DNA from: Hydrogenophaga taeniospiralis
Lineage (GTDB): Bacteria > Pseudomonadota > Gammaproteobacteria > Burkholderiales > Burkholderiaceae_C
Direction: 5' to 3'
Assembly (NCBI RefSeq): GCF_020510445.1
Contig: NZ_JAHBAG010000001.1
Span: forward strand, 3,634,501 to 3,698,500
DNA length: 64,000 nt
In this document: piece by piece, positions 17,214 through 26,179 of the stretch
How the letters are laid out: every line of letters starts with the position of its first letter
Numbering within the stretch: position 1 is the first letter of the stretch
The notes under the pieces: generated by a model
Databases searched by the model: none
Seen by the model: only the letters and a program-made list of their open reading frames with translations
What the model was told of the DNA's origin: nothing
Position numbers and translations under genes: made by a program

Positions 17214-18835
17214 AGGTTCACCGGCTCCTTGAATTCGCCCCATTCCTTTTTCAGACAGGCCACCATCTCGCCCACGGTGGCGTAGGCGTGGCAACAGTCC
17301 ACCAGGTAGGGCATGACGTTTTCGCTGTCATTGGCCGCAGCCTGGGACAGGCGGGCCAGCGCGGCATCGACGGCGCTTTGGCTGCGGGTGTCGAGCACAC
17401 GCTGAAACTTGTCGAGCGCGCGCTGTGCGATGGTGGAATCGAGCTTGAAGACCTCGCCCACCTTGATTTCTTCGTCGGTCTTGCGAAAGTGGTTCTGCCC
17501 GACGATGACGTGGTGCCCGCTGTCGGTGTCGAGCTTGCGCTCCAGCCCGCGCTCGGCCAGACGCATCTGGATCCAGCCGTCTTCGATGGCCTTCTCGACA
17601 CCTCCGTAGGTATCAATTTCACCCATCACCTTGAGGATCATCTCTTCCATGCGGTCGGTGTGCTGCTCCAGAAAGTAGCTGCCGCCCAGCGGGTCCACGG
17701 TGCGGGCGATGCCGCTCTCGAAGGCGATCATCTGCTGGGTGCGAACCGCCAGTTCGGCCGAAAACTCGGTCGGAATCTGGAAGGCTTCGTCAAACGCGCA
17801 GGTAAAGATCGACTGGGCGCCGCCGAACACCGCCGCCATGGTTTCCACCGCCACCCGCACTACGTTGTTGTAGGGCTGAGGCGCGACCAGCGATGAGCCG
17901 CCGCACACCACACCGAAGCGCAGGTGCTGGGCCTTGGGGTCCTTCACGCCATAGCGCTCCTTCATGAAGCGGGCCCACAGCCGCCGCCCGGCCCGGAACT
18001 TCGCGATCTCCTCGAAGAAGTCCATGTGCACATAGAAGAAAAATGACAGGCGTTTGGCAAACTTCTCCACGTCACCGCCGCGCGCCTGAAGCTCGTCCAC
18101 ATAGGCCAACCCGTTGGCCAGCGTGTAGGCCATCTCCTCGGCGGCGGTGGCACCAGCGTCGCGCACGTGCGCCCCGGCGATGCTGATGGGGTTGAAGCGC
18201 GGCGTGACCTCGTTCGAGTAAAGGATGGAGTCGGCGATCAGCCGCATGGAGGGCCGCACCGGAAAGATCCAGGTGCCCCGCGCCACGTACTCCTTGAGGA
18301 TGTCGTTCTGGATCGTGCCGGTGAGTTTGCTGCGCGGCACACCCTGCTTGTCGGCCACCGCCAGGTACATGGCGTAGATGATGGCGGCGGTGCCGTTGAT
18401 GGTGAACGAGGTCGAGATCTTCGACAGGTCGAGGTCCTTGAACAGGATCTCGGCTTCGCTCAGGTTGGACAGCGAAACTCCGACCTTGCCGATCTCAGGG
18501 CGGGCCATGGGGTGGGTCGGGTCGTAGCCGCACTGGGTGGGCAAATCGAGCGCGACCGACAGGCCGGTCTGACCCTGGTCCAGCAAAAACTTGTAGCGCT
18601 CATTGGATTCTTCGGCGGTGCCAAAGCCCGAGTACTGGCGGATCGTCCACAGGCGGCCCTGGTAGCCATCGGGGAAGATGCCCCGGGTGAACGGGTACTC
18701 GCCGGGGTTGCCGATGCGCTCGGCTTGCACGGCGCTGGCGTCCACGCTGGGCGGCACCGGAATGCCGCTGCGGTTGACCGGGCTGAGCACCGGCTCGGCC
18801 AGGGGAACAGCGGGTTTCTGGTCTCTCATGTTCAT
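17210..18835 (-). CDS. Acyl-CoA mutase large subunit, divergent (methylmalonyl-CoA mutase family)
   Basis: 541 residues: the substrate-binding TIM barrel without the B12 domain. It shows family segments such as [27 protein letters not shown] and [11 protein letters not shown]68, R186 and H223 align by eye with Tyr89, Arg207 and His244 of methylmalonyl-CoA mutase. However, the segment that reads HCQT followed by a TSGWSLT-like stretch in known mutases is replaced here by residues 308-317 ([10 protein letters not shown]), and the usual LHTN before the DEA motif is IFTC (343-346). The reaction therefore should not be called methylmalonyl-CoA mutase without evidence. The start overlaps the crotonase stop as TGATG. 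Confidence 0.88.
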   Translation of the reverse strand: MNMRDQKPAVPLAEPVLSPVNRSGIPVPPSVDASAVQAERIGNPGEYPFTRGIFPDGYQGRLWTIRQYSGFGTAEESNERYKFLLDQGQTGLSVALDLPTQCGYDPTHPMARPEIGKVGVSLSNLSEAEILFKDLDLSKISTSFTINGTAAIIYAMYLAVADKQGVPRSKLTGTIQNDILKEYVARGTWIFPVRPSMRLIADSILYSNEVTPRFNPISIAGAHVRDAGATAAEEMAYTLANGLAYVDELQARGGDVEKFAKRLSFFFYVHMDFFEEIAKFRAGRRLWARFMKERYGVKDPKAQHLRFGVVCGGSSLVAPQPYNNVVRVAVETMAAVFGGAQSIFTCAFDEAFQIPTEFSAELAVRTQQMIAFESGIARTVDPLGGSYFLEQHTDRMEEMILKVMGEIDTYGGVEKAIEDGWIQMRLAERGLERKLDTDSGHHVIVGQNHFRKTDEEIKVGEVFKLDSTIAQRALDKFQRVLDTRSQSAVDAALARLSQAAANDSENVMPYLVDCCHAYATVGEMVACLKKEWGEFKEPVNL

Positions 18836-19629
18836 CACGCGCCTTTGGAAAGAAGCTTTTCGGAAGCCGACCAGTGGTCGTCGTGCAACCAGGTCTGGGT
18901 CAGGTGCTGCTGTTCGACACGGCGGTGCTGCTGCCAGCCCTGGCCCTGCCTGGCAGCGATGGCTTGCGCCTTGATGCCGCGCAGCACCTGCGCCGGGCAG
19001 GCGTCGAGGGGTTTCGTGAATGCCGCGATGTCGGAGCCGCTGGGTCCGTCGGCGATGACCGCATCGGCAAGGCCCCAGGCCAGCGCCTGCTCGGCGCCCA
19101 CCAGTTCGCAGCGGCTCATCATTCGCATGGCGCGCGCCGGGCCGACCAGCCCGAACAGGTCGGGGCCGCCGCCCCAAGCCGAGGTGATGGCCAGCTTGGC
19201 CTGGATGTAGCCGATGCGCGCATGGCTGGCCTGCAGGCGCATGTCGCAGGCCAGCGCAAGTTCCGCGCCGCCGCCGATGGCGTCACCGTTCAGGTAGGCC
19301 AGCACCGGCACCGGGCAATGGCGGATGGCATCCAGGGCGGCGCAGGCGTCGTCCATCATGGCCACCACGGCGGGTTCGTCGCGCACGTTGGCCAAGTCCC
19401 GCAGATCGCCACCGGCGGCGAAGTAGCGGTCGCCGGCGCCGGTCACGACGATGTAGCGGACGTCGGCACGCAGACCGGCCTCCCGGACGGCGGTGGCCAG
19501 GTCGGCCAGCACCGGGCGGGCCAGTGCGTTGTGTTTGTGGGCGCGGTTCACGGTCACCCAGACCGCGCCATAAGGATGCTCGATGACGCGCACCTGAGTG
19601 TCGGTTGTTTCTGTGGTTTGGGTTGGCAT
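18835..19629 (-). CDS. Enoyl-CoA hydratase/isomerase family protein, first gene of mutase operon
   Basis: 264 residues from ATG 19629 (ATG 19638 also possible; neither has a strong ribosome site). Crotonase motifs are YFAAGGDLRDLANV (oxyanion hole) and AIGGGAELALACDMRLQ, with the first catalytic Glu position kept. The second Glu position appears altered in the IGYIQAKLAITSAWGG segment, where hydratases have a Glu-containing PE motif. It may therefore be an isomerase or hydrolase rather than a hydratase. It is divergent from the iclR gene at 19716 and is the promoter-proximal gene of the five-gene set. Confidence 0.85.
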   Translation of the reverse strand: MPTQTTETTDTQVRVIEHPYGAVWVTVNRAHKHNALARPVLADLATAVREAGLRADVRYIVVTGAGDRYFAAGGDLRDLANVRDEPAVVAMMDDACAALDAIRHCPVPVLAYLNGDAIGGGAELALACDMRLQASHARIGYIQAKLAITSAWGGGPDLFGLVGPARAMRMMSRCELVGAEQALAWGLADAVIADGPSGSDIAAFTKPLDACPAQVLRGIKAQAIAARQGQGWQQHRRVEQQHLTQTWLHDDHWSASEKLLSKGA

Positions 19630-19680
19630 GGGGCGCATGTTAGGTTTGCAACTGTTCTTGTGGAAGAATATAAATTCGAC

Positions 19681-19730
19681 ATTTCGAACAAACTTCCACC
19701 TCAAAGGAGAAAACCTTGGATTTCGAACAA
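19681..19730. promoter_or_regulatory. Direct repeats at the divergent crotonase/iclR promoter
   Basis: ATTTCGAACAA occurs at 19681-19691 and again at 19720-19730, 39 bases apart. The first copy extends to an inverted element (TTCGACATTTCGAA). The second overlaps the first codons of the iclR gene. This placement fits autoregulation of iclR and control of the divergent mutase operon, but binding is inferred. Confidence 0.45.
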
Positions 19731-20537
19731 CTTGTTCAGCCAGCTGAACATACCAAGGCTGATGGATCTGCTGTACCTGGCCCTTCCGGTGGCGTGGCGG
19801 TCACTGCTGTGGGTCGGGTGCTGAACATCTTTGAGGCCTTCCAGAAGGTGCAGAAACCCATGTCACTGACCGATCTGGCCGACATCACCGGCATTCCCAA
19901 GAGCAGCTGCCATGCGATCGTTGCCACGCTCACGGCGCGCGGCTACCTGTACTCGCTCAGCCGCCCCCGAGCGCTCTACCCCACCCGGCGCTTCTTCGAC
20001 ATCGCCAGCGAAATCCACCACCACGACCCGTTTGTCGAGCACGTGATGCCCTTGCTGGAGCGGCTGCGCGACACCTCGCGGGAGACCGTGATCCTGGGCA
20101 AACGCCAGGGCGACGCGGTGATCTACCTGCAGGTGGTCGAGAGCCCGCATTCGATCCGCTACTCGTCCAAACCAGGCGAGTTCAAACCACTGCATTCCAG
20201 CTCCATTGGCAAGGCTTTGCTGGGCAGCCTCAAGGAATCCGAGCTGCGAACACAGATGGCCGAGCGCCCACTGCCCGCCGTGACGGCCGCGACCATCACC
20301 GACAACGACCTGCTCATCAACGACATCCTGGAGAGCCGGCGGCGCGGCTACTTCGTCACCCGGGGCGAAAACGTGCCCGACGTGTGGGCCGTGTCGGCCT
20401 TCCTCAACGTGCATTCCGAGACACTGGCCGTGGCGATCGCCGGGCCAAGGCACCGCATGGAAAACAACGTGGTGGAATGCGCGCAACTGTTGCTGGCGAC
20501 CTGCAGCTTCATTTCCCGGCAATGGGCCCGGGCATGA
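19716..20537 (+). CDS. IclR-family transcriptional regulator of the mutase operon
   Basis: 273 residues with a TTG start at 19716 supported by AAAGGAG eight bases upstream. The helix-turn-helix region (PMSLTDLADITGIPKSSCHA) is followed by the IclR effector domain ending near the stop with an AQLLLATCSFISRQWARA tail. It is transcribed away from the crotonase-mutase-CaiB-MeaB operon. It overlaps the following hydrolase gene by ATGA. The likely ligand is the operon's substrate or its CoA ester. Confidence 0.93.
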   Translation: MDFEQLVQPAEHTKADGSAVPGPSGGVAVTAVGRVLNIFEAFQKVQKPMSLTDLADITGIPKSSCHAIVATLTARGYLYSLSRPRALYPTRRFFDIASEIHHHDPFVEHVMPLLERLRDTSRETVILGKRQGDAVIYLQVVESPHSIRYSSKPGEFKPLHSSSIGKALLGSLKESELRTQMAERPLPAVTAATITDNDLLINDILESRRRGYFVTRGENVPDVWAVSAFLNVHSETLAVAIAGPRHRMENNVVECAQLLLATCSFISRQWARA

Positions 20538-21394
20538 GTGCCGCTCCGGAATGGGCAACAGGCGCTCTGCCCGCCGCTGCGCAGGAACTGCTGGCACGGT
20601 CGCGCACCACAACGACACCTTGCGGCGACGGTGTCATGGTGTGGCGCTGCTGGGGCGAGGGCCAACCGGTGGTGCTGCTGCACGGCGGCAGCGGCAGCTG
20701 GACGCACTGGGTCCGAAACATCCCGGCGCTGCTGTTGGCCGGCCGCCAGGTCTGGGCGCCCGACCTGCCCGGGTTCGGAGACTCAGCGTCCCCTCACGGT
20801 GGGTTCGATGCAGACGCGGTGTTGCCCCCGCTGGCGCTCGGGCTGGGCGAGGTGCTAGGGCCAGGACCCCACGAGATCGTGGCGTTTTCCTTCGGGTCAC
20901 TCGTGGCCACGCTACTCGCAGCAGAACAACCCGGTCTTGTTTCCCGCCTGCTGCTCGTGGGATTGCCGGTGCTACCGCTGGTCCACGGGCGTGGCATTCC
21001 ACTGCCCTCGATGCGCACAACCTTCTCTCCCGAAGTACGCGCCGCAGCACACCGCGCCAACCTCGCGGCGATCATGATCCATGAACCAGCGCAGATCAAC
21101 GACGACACCATCGCCCTTCAAATGACCAATGCCGCGCGCGACCGCATGCGCTCCCGCAGGCTCGTGACCACCGACGCATGCGCCACCGCCGTGCGCGCAC
21201 TTCAGTGTGATTTCGAGTGCATCTGGGGCGAGCAGGATGTGCTGTGCCGAGATCGATGGGCCGAGGTCCGTGCGGCTTGCAACGACAACACCTTGTGCGC
21301 GCGCCAGACATTGATCCCGGACTGCGGGCACTGGGTGCAGTATGAGAATGCCGATGCCTTCAACCACTTGCTGACCACCTGGGCCGGTCGCTGA
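20534..21394 (+). CDS. Alpha/beta hydrolase
   Basis: 286 residues from ATG 20534 (ATG 20522 is an alternative). The oxyanion motif VVLLHGGSGSWTHWVRNIPA and WAPDLPGFGDS are clear. The nucleophile elbow reads VAFSFGSL, with Ser in the usual Gly-x-Ser-x-Gly-like position but Phe flanking, and a late DCGHWVQYENADAFN supplies the catalytic His. It could cleave an ester, lactone or C-C bond in the mutase pathway. It is translationally coupled to the IclR gene through the ATGA overlap. Confidence 0.85.
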   Translation: MSAAPEWATGALPAAAQELLARSRTTTTPCGDGVMVWRCWGEGQPVVLLHGGSGSWTHWVRNIPALLLAGRQVWAPDLPGFGDSASPHGGFDADAVLPPLALGLGEVLGPGPHEIVAFSFGSLVATLLAAEQPGLVSRLLLVGLPVLPLVHGRGIPLPSMRTTFSPEVRAAAHRANLAAIMIHEPAQINDDTIALQMTNAARDRMRSRRLVTTDACATAVRALQCDFECIWGEQDVLCRDRWAEVRAACNDNTLCARQTLIPDCGHWVQYENADAFNHLLTTWAGR

Positions 21395-21534
21395 ATCACG
21401 CGCCAGTCAAGAGCCACACTGGACGATCCCAGGCAGAATTCGCCAGCAGTTGTCATTGAAGCCATTGAACCCGTCAAAGCTACGGGCCAAGGTGGGCGAG
21501 TGCTCATGACCATTTCTGCCTCGACTGCGCGTTT

Positions 21535-21741
21535 TCAAGTCGATGGAGATGTGACGGCCTCTTTGTTTCCAGCCTGTCCGCGGAGCCTGAACTTCCGAAT
21601 CTTTCCGCTCGCGGTCTTCAGCTCCTCGGCGAAAACTACCCTGCACGGACATTTGTAGTGAACCAGGTGCTCGCGGCAGAAGGACACCATCTCAACCTCG
21701 AATGGTACGACTCCATCCCACCTCGCGGCGCCGCCCGACAT
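21535..21741 (-). pseudogene. C-terminal remnant of an acyl-CoA synthetase
   Basis: The translated stretch contains FCREHLVHYKCPCRVVF, ELKTASGKIRKF and RLRGQAG, the characteristic last 50 residues of AMP-forming acyl-CoA ligases, including the C-terminal catalytic Lys motif GKIRKF. The remaining 450 or so residues are absent upstream. It is a decayed 3' fragment. The rest of the 409-base gap between the hydrolase and the YbaK gene (21395-21803) shows nothing I can assign. Confidence 0.75.
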
Positions 21742-21803
21742 AGGGAATCACCCATTCTTTCGAGTAGTACTGATACGGCTGACCTGTTGACCTGAAGAAC
21801 GCC

Positions 21804-22292
21804 TCAACCGGCCAGCGATTCAGCAGCATTCTCATGCTGCATGACGTCCACCCAACGTGCGTTGACCAGTTGGGCCATCCGCTCAGGCACTACCCTGACA
21901 CCTGCATTGCTTGCGCCGGCGGCGGGAAGCACTTCGCTGAAGCGCCGCAGCGAGACATCGCAATACACATCCAGTTGACTTGCAAGCCCGAAGGGCCCGA
22001 CGCCTCCTATGGGGTGGCCCGTTACCTTTTCCACCTCGCTCGCCGCCAGGAAGCGGGCCTTTGCCCCAAACTGATCTTTGTACTTTCTGTTATCGAGTCG
22101 AGCATCGCCTCGGGCGACGAGCAAGATCACTTGCTCGCCTACGCACAGAGACAACGTCTTGGCAATCTGTCCTGGAGCGACACCGAACGCCGTGGCCGCC
22201 ATCGCGACGGTAGCGCCACTTGTTTCCACTTCAATGATTGAAAGATCCGGGGCGTGCTCGGCAATAAACTGTTTGACGGAGTCGAGGCTCAT
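21804..22292 (-). CDS. YbaK/EbsC-type aminoacyl-tRNA deacylase domain protein
   Basis: 162 residues from ATG 22292, the size of stand-alone YbaK/ProX editing proteins. Typical features include a late GGVGPFGL motif after TGHPI, QIAKTLSLCVGEQVILLVA and LDNRKYKDQFGAKARFLAAS. Family members hydrolyse mischarged aminoacyl-tRNA such as Cys- or Ala-tRNA(Pro). It stands alone between a ligase remnant and the rraA-like gene, with no operon partner. The ribosome site is weak and the longer upstream frame looks non-coding. Confidence 0.85.
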   Translation of the reverse strand: MSLDSVKQFIAEHAPDLSIIEVETSGATVAMAATAFGVAPGQIAKTLSLCVGEQVILLVARGDARLDNRKYKDQFGAKARFLAASEVEKVTGHPIGGVGPFGLASQLDVYCDVSLRRFSEVLPAAGASNAGVRVVPERMAQLVNARWVDVMQHENAAESLAG

Positions 22293-22712
22293 GATGAAAG
22301 TTGAAAATGAAGACCATGAATGGTCGTTGGACAGACACTTTGGCGAGTGCGGCACCCACGCTCCATGTGGGGCACTTTGCGCTCTCAGTGTTGCGCCTCG
22401 CAGCCCCGGCGTACATTGGCTGAAACGCCATATTGTTGGCCGTTTCCGACATTCGATGTACCACGCCGCTGATTTCGGGCAAACAGAAGAGGACACCGGT
22501 TTGATTGCTGGGATAGATATGCCTGGGAACTGCTATTGAGCAGACGGGTACCCAGGCCCTACCAAGCGTGCTGTTCGTCGTTTTGGAACGAACCGTCCTT
22601 AACTGACGCGACGTAGGCTACAAAGGCGACATCGACGGCCGACGCATCGCTTATGAGGTTTTCGCCACGAACTTCGCCTCCGGCTGTTCCTCGACGCTTC
22701 AGCGAGACAGGC
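22293..22712. other. Intergenic stretch without an assignable gene
   Basis: About 420 bases between the YbaK gene and the end of the rraA-like gene. Short frames on both strands lack family motifs and ribosome sites. It borders gene debris to the left, so it may be decayed DNA, but I recognise no element in it. Confidence 0.5.
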
Positions 22713-23420
22713 TCACTCCTCGATCGCACCACCAATCGAGCGCAGATGTTGCCGGAACGTCACGCCCGCGTCTGCCTTTCGAGCAGCCAGAAACTCATCG
22801 AAGCGGGCCTGCTGTCTGAAGGTAGTACCAAGATGCATACGCGCTGCTTGACTGCGCTCAGTGTCCCGAATCGTGGTTGCCAGTTCGGCCACCTCTTGGG
22901 CGTGGCTCAGGGGGACAAAGATCACGCCATCATCATCACCAAGCACGAAGTCGTCGGTGGTGATTGCATGCTCACCGCAGCTGGCAGATGAGAGTGCGGC
23001 CGCCTCCTGTGGTTCCAGACGCTGTGGCCCAGCGGGCAAAGTACCCAGACTGAAGATCGGCAGCCGAATGGTTCGCAGTTCAGCCGAGTCGCGATGCAAA
23101 CCCCAGATGACAATGCCGCGCAAGCCCGCACGCGCCGTTTCCAGCGTCACCAGGTCGCCAACACAGGCTTCATCCAAGCGCCCCTCGTTGTCGACCACCA
23201 ACACGTCTCCAGGCGCAGATCGATCGATGGCTTCGAGAAAGACGTCGACACTGCCATAGTGCCGCGAAGGGCGTGCACGGCCAACAACATGCGTACCGCT
23301 CCAGAGTGGTCGCATTCCCGCCGGAGCACAGCGAACCGCGATTCCCAGGCGCATGCAGGCATCCGCGACGTGGGGCGTTGTGAGGTCCAGGTAGGTGCGT
23401 TGAAGCTTTACGGTGTCCAT
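22713..23420 (-). CDS. RraA-like protein (aldolase/demethylmenaquinone methyltransferase superfamily), copy A
   Basis: 235 residues. The RraA fold is indicated by VVDNEGRLDEACVGDLVTLE, GLRGIVIWGLHRD and DDFVLGDDDGVIFVPL. Catalytic relatives are 4-hydroxy-4-methyl-2-oxoglutarate aldolases and oxaloacetate decarboxylases; others bind RNase E. ATG 23420 has AGGAG eight bases upstream and starts one base after the decarboxylase-like stop, so the two genes are coupled. A second, damaged copy lies at 59124. It is the last gene of the operon headed by the branched-chain aminotransferase. Confidence 0.85.
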   Translation of the reverse strand: MDTVKLQRTYLDLTTPHVADACMRLGIAVRCAPAGMRPLWSGTHVVGRARPSRHYGSVDVFLEAIDRSAPGDVLVVDNEGRLDEACVGDLVTLETARAGLRGIVIWGLHRDSAELRTIRLPIFSLGTLPAGPQRLEPQEAAALSSASCGEHAITTDDFVLGDDDGVIFVPLSHAQEVAELATTIRDTERSQAARMHLGTTFRQQARFDEFLAARKADAGVTFRQHLRSIGGAIEE

Positions 23421-23421
23421 G

Positions 23422-24273
23422 TCATTTCTCCTCGGATGAATCAAGTTCTGTGGGGCTGCGAAGGTCCCGCAGCAGATGATTGTTTCGGTTTGTCATGGCG
23501 ATCGAATATCGCCATCCGCGACCGACCCGGGTGGGACGCAAGGCAGCCAGCGGCTCCGTCGGAGAGTCAAAGACCGTTAGTTCCGCCTCCCCTGTCCAGA
23601 CGGGGCTTGCCTGCACGTTCTCGGCTTGCAGGCGGACCAGTTCGTACACCGCTGGCTGATCGTGCTGCCCCTCGAACAGCGAGGGAAAGTGTCGAAGGGC
23701 CACGATAGGCCGGCTTCCGAATGTGACCGCCGAGTTGTCTGCAAGGCCGGAGAGCTTCACGTGACCTTCCGCGAGACGCCGGTCTTTGAGTGCCACCGTC
23801 CCTGCAAAGATCGCACCGGGCTCCAACTTGGGAGACGCGATCGAAGGTACGCCCATCGATCGCGTGATCCACACCGAGCCGATCTTCTTCGGGTAGCCTA
23901 GGGCCCAGCCACGAGCCAGCGAGGTATCTTGATCGACCACGATATAGGGGCAGTACTGCATCAACTTCCCCTCGTACTGAACGCTCGCCAGCACGATGCA
24001 CTCGCGGTACTGCGCCCGGATGGGATCAAGCAGCTCACCGCCCGTGTCCGTGCAGGCTTGCCAGTCGACGAAAGAGACCGTCATCAGGCCGCGTTCGTCA
24101 GGGTGGAGACTCAGACCAGGCGGCAGCAGCGCCTCAATGGCCGAGGGCTCCGCCCAGCACTCGACCGTGACGAAGTCGGCCGCGTAATGCCACGGTGGAT
24201 TAGGGGCGATGCTGGCTCTTCCGTCATGGGAAAAAGGCCCCATGAAGCCCTGAGCGGCGGCGAAATGTGTCAT
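23422..24273 (-). CDS. Acetoacetate decarboxylase-like protein, copy A
   Basis: 283 residues from ATG 24273 (AGGAG upstream). The acetoacetate decarboxylase superfamily is indicated by WALGYPKKIGSVWI, which holds the Lys-Lys pair equivalent to the Schiff-base Lys, and by the preceding YCPYIVVDQDTSLARG. The superfamily also includes lyases and hydratase-like enzymes acting on oxoacids through a Schiff base. It is encoded between the gamma-glutamyltransferase and rraA-like genes. Copy B at 58269 is interrupted by a stop codon, so this copy is probably the working one. Confidence 0.85.
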   Translation of the reverse strand: MTHFAAAQGFMGPFSHDGRASIAPNPPWHYAADFVTVECWAEPSAIEALLPPGLSLHPDERGLMTVSFVDWQACTDTGGELLDPIRAQYRECIVLASVQYEGKLMQYCPYIVVDQDTSLARGWALGYPKKIGSVWITRSMGVPSIASPKLEPGAIFAGTVALKDRRLAEGHVKLSGLADNSAVTFGSRPIVALRHFPSLFEGQHDQPAVYELVRLQAENVQASPVWTGEAELTVFDSPTEPLAALRPTRVGRGWRYSIAMTNRNNHLLRDLRSPTELDSSEEK

Positions 24274-24366
24274 ATAGAACTCCTGTTTTAAAAAATGAGC
24301 GAACATCCCGGCGCTTGCGTAGCGTCCGGGTATGGGCTGAATTGGTTGAATGCTGGGTGCATGCCG

Positions 24367-26163
24367 TCAGTCCCCCATGACCACGCCCTCGCGGCGCGGA
24401 TCGGCGCCACCGAAATAACCGCCCGGCACACGTTGGATGGCCTGCAGACCACTGGTCATGTTCATCTCCCGGACCTCGTGGCCCCGAACCTTGAGTGACT
24501 CGACGGTGGCTGCCGGGAAGCGTTTTTCTTCGAGCAGCGTGGGACCGTTGGCCGAGCCGAAGTTGGGCAGGTTGATGGCTTGCTGCGCGTTCAGGCCCCA
24601 GTGCAGAGTGCCCCACAAGGTCTTTGCCGTGTAGTGAATGATCAACGCGCCGCCGGGGCTGCCGCCGCTCATGACCAATTGGCCGGTGGTTTTGTCGAAT
24701 ACCAGTGTGGGTGACATAGACGAGCGCGGGCGCTTGCCCGGTTGCACGCGGTTGGCGATAGCGTTGCCCTGCGTGTCACGCGGTGCGAAGCTGAAGTCGG
24801 TCAATTCGTTGTTGAGCAGGAAGCCCTTGACCATCTGCCGCGCACCGAAGACGTCCTCGATGGTGGTGGTCATGGCCACAGCACGTCCTTGGACATCGAC
24901 GATGCTGATGTGGCTCGTTCCGTACTCTGGCTGATCGGGCATGGGGGCGAAGCTGGTCTGCGTGCCTCCCGGGTGGCCGGGCTGGGCAACCTTCATAGAC
25001 TGGTTGCCAATGAGCCGCGCGCGATCTGCCAGGTAGTCTGGCGACAGCAGACTCATCCACGAACCAGCGGGCGGGGCCACGAAATCGGGATCGGCCACGT
25101 ACAGTGCGCGGTCGGCGAATGCCAGCCTGGCGGCTTCGGTGTAGAAGTGAAGCCAATCGGCGGTGGGCAGGCCGTCTTGCCCCAAGGGAAGCGCGGCACC
25201 CGCTGTGTTCTGCAGGACGCCCAGCATCTGGCCGATGGCGATGGCGCCCGAACTGGGCGGTGGGAATCCGCACAGCCGGTACACCTTCTGCGGTGGCACG
25301 GCGTGGTCGTGGCACAGCGGTTCGCGCTTGCGCGACTGGTAGCCGGACAGGTCGGCCAGGGTCATCCGGCCGGGGTTGGACGGATGGGAGCGTACCTTGT
25401 CCACGATAGCCTGGGCCACAGGGCCTTCGAGCAGCGCCTTGGAACCCCCTGCCGCGATGTCCCGAAGCACCTGGGCCAACTCTGGGTTTTTCAGGACATG
25501 TCCCACGGGCCAGGGCTGGCCGCTGGCGTCGTAGAAGTAGGCGGCTGCAACTGGATCTTTCTTGAGGTGCTGTTCAGCCGCCAGCAGCGTGTTCAGTCGG
25601 GCGCTGACCTTGAAGCCTTGTTCGGCCAAGGTGATGGCGGGCTGGAAAAGGCTGGCCCAGGGCAGCTTGCCGTGCTGCTGGTGGGCCAGTTCCAGCATGC
25701 GCACGGTGCCTGGCACACCCACCGAGCGCCCGCCCACGACGCCTTCAATGAAGGCCATGGGCTTTCCGTCGGATTTGAGGAATAGGTTTTCGTCGGCAGC
25801 AGCAGGGGCGGTCTCGCGGCCGTCGTAGGCCTCGACCGACTTGCCATCGAAATGCATGAGAAACGCGCCGCCGCCGATTCCGCTGGACTGTGGTTCCACC
25901 AGCGTGAGCACCATTTGCACGGCGATGGCCGCGTCCACGGCGCTGCCACCGGCCTTGAGGACCTGGAAACCAGCGTCGGTGGCCAGTGGGTTGGCCGCCG
26001 CGACGGCAAACTTAGCTGTTTGCCAGCCTGGTTTCTCGGTGTAGCCGGACGAGCCTTCAGGCTGCGTGGGCACGGTGTAGTTGAGCGCGGGCGCTGTGGT
26101 GCCGCAGCCAGCCAGCATGACGGCTGCGAGCAAAGCGCTCAGTTTTACCTGGGAAATTCGCAT
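24367..26163 (-). CDS. ggt: Gamma-glutamyltransferase, predicted lipoprotein
   Basis: 598 residues from ATG 26163 with GGAG upstream. The N-terminus has a lipobox (AVMLAGC), so the precursor should be lipidated on Cys and face the periplasm. GGT motifs are GGSAVDAAIAVQMVL, SSGIGGGAFLMHFDG and the self-processing site EYGTSHISIVD, whose Thr is the nucleophile, followed by LLNNELTDFSF. It cleaves gamma-glutamyl amides such as glutathione. It lies 16 bases after the branched-chain aminotransferase in an amino-acid-like operon, suggesting release of amino acids from gamma-glutamyl compounds. Confidence 0.93.
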   Translation of the reverse strand: MRISQVKLSALLAAVMLAGCGTTAPALNYTVPTQPEGSSGYTEKPGWQTAKFAVAAANPLATDAGFQVLKAGGSAVDAAIAVQMVLTLVEPQSSGIGGGAFLMHFDGKSVEAYDGRETAPAAADENLFLKSDGKPMAFIEGVVGGRSVGVPGTVRMLELAHQQHGKLPWASLFQPAITLAEQGFKVSARLNTLLAAEQHLKKDPVAAAYFYDASGQPWPVGHVLKNPELAQVLRDIAAGGSKALLEGPVAQAIVDKVRSHPSNPGRMTLADLSGYQSRKREPLCHDHAVPPQKVYRLCGFPPPSSGAIAIGQMLGVLQNTAGAALPLGQDGLPTADWLHFYTEAARLAFADRALYVADPDFVAPPAGSWMSLLSPDYLADRARLIGNQSMKVAQPGHPGGTQTSFAPMPDQPEYGTSHISIVDVQGRAVAMTTTIEDVFGARQMVKGFLLNNELTDFSFAPRDTQGNAIANRVQPGKRPRSSMSPTLVFDKTTGQLVMSGGSPGGALIIHYTAKTLWGTLHWGLNAQQAINLPNFGSANGPTLLEEKRFPAATVESLKVRGHEVREMNMTSGLQAIQRVPGGYFGGADPRREGVVMGD

Positions 26164-26179
26164 GATGCTCCGTTCTTGT

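Noticed and set aside
17210..18835. Annotation as methylmalonyl-CoA or 2-hydroxyisobutyryl-CoA mutase
   Set aside because: The position equivalent to the hydroxyisobutyryl-type Ile is Tyr68, while the active-site segment around 308-317 fits neither enzyme.
22293..22712. Integron attC-like or IS end in the gap beside the YbaK gene
   Set aside because: No convincing core sites, imperfect stem or terminal repeats could be identified by eye.
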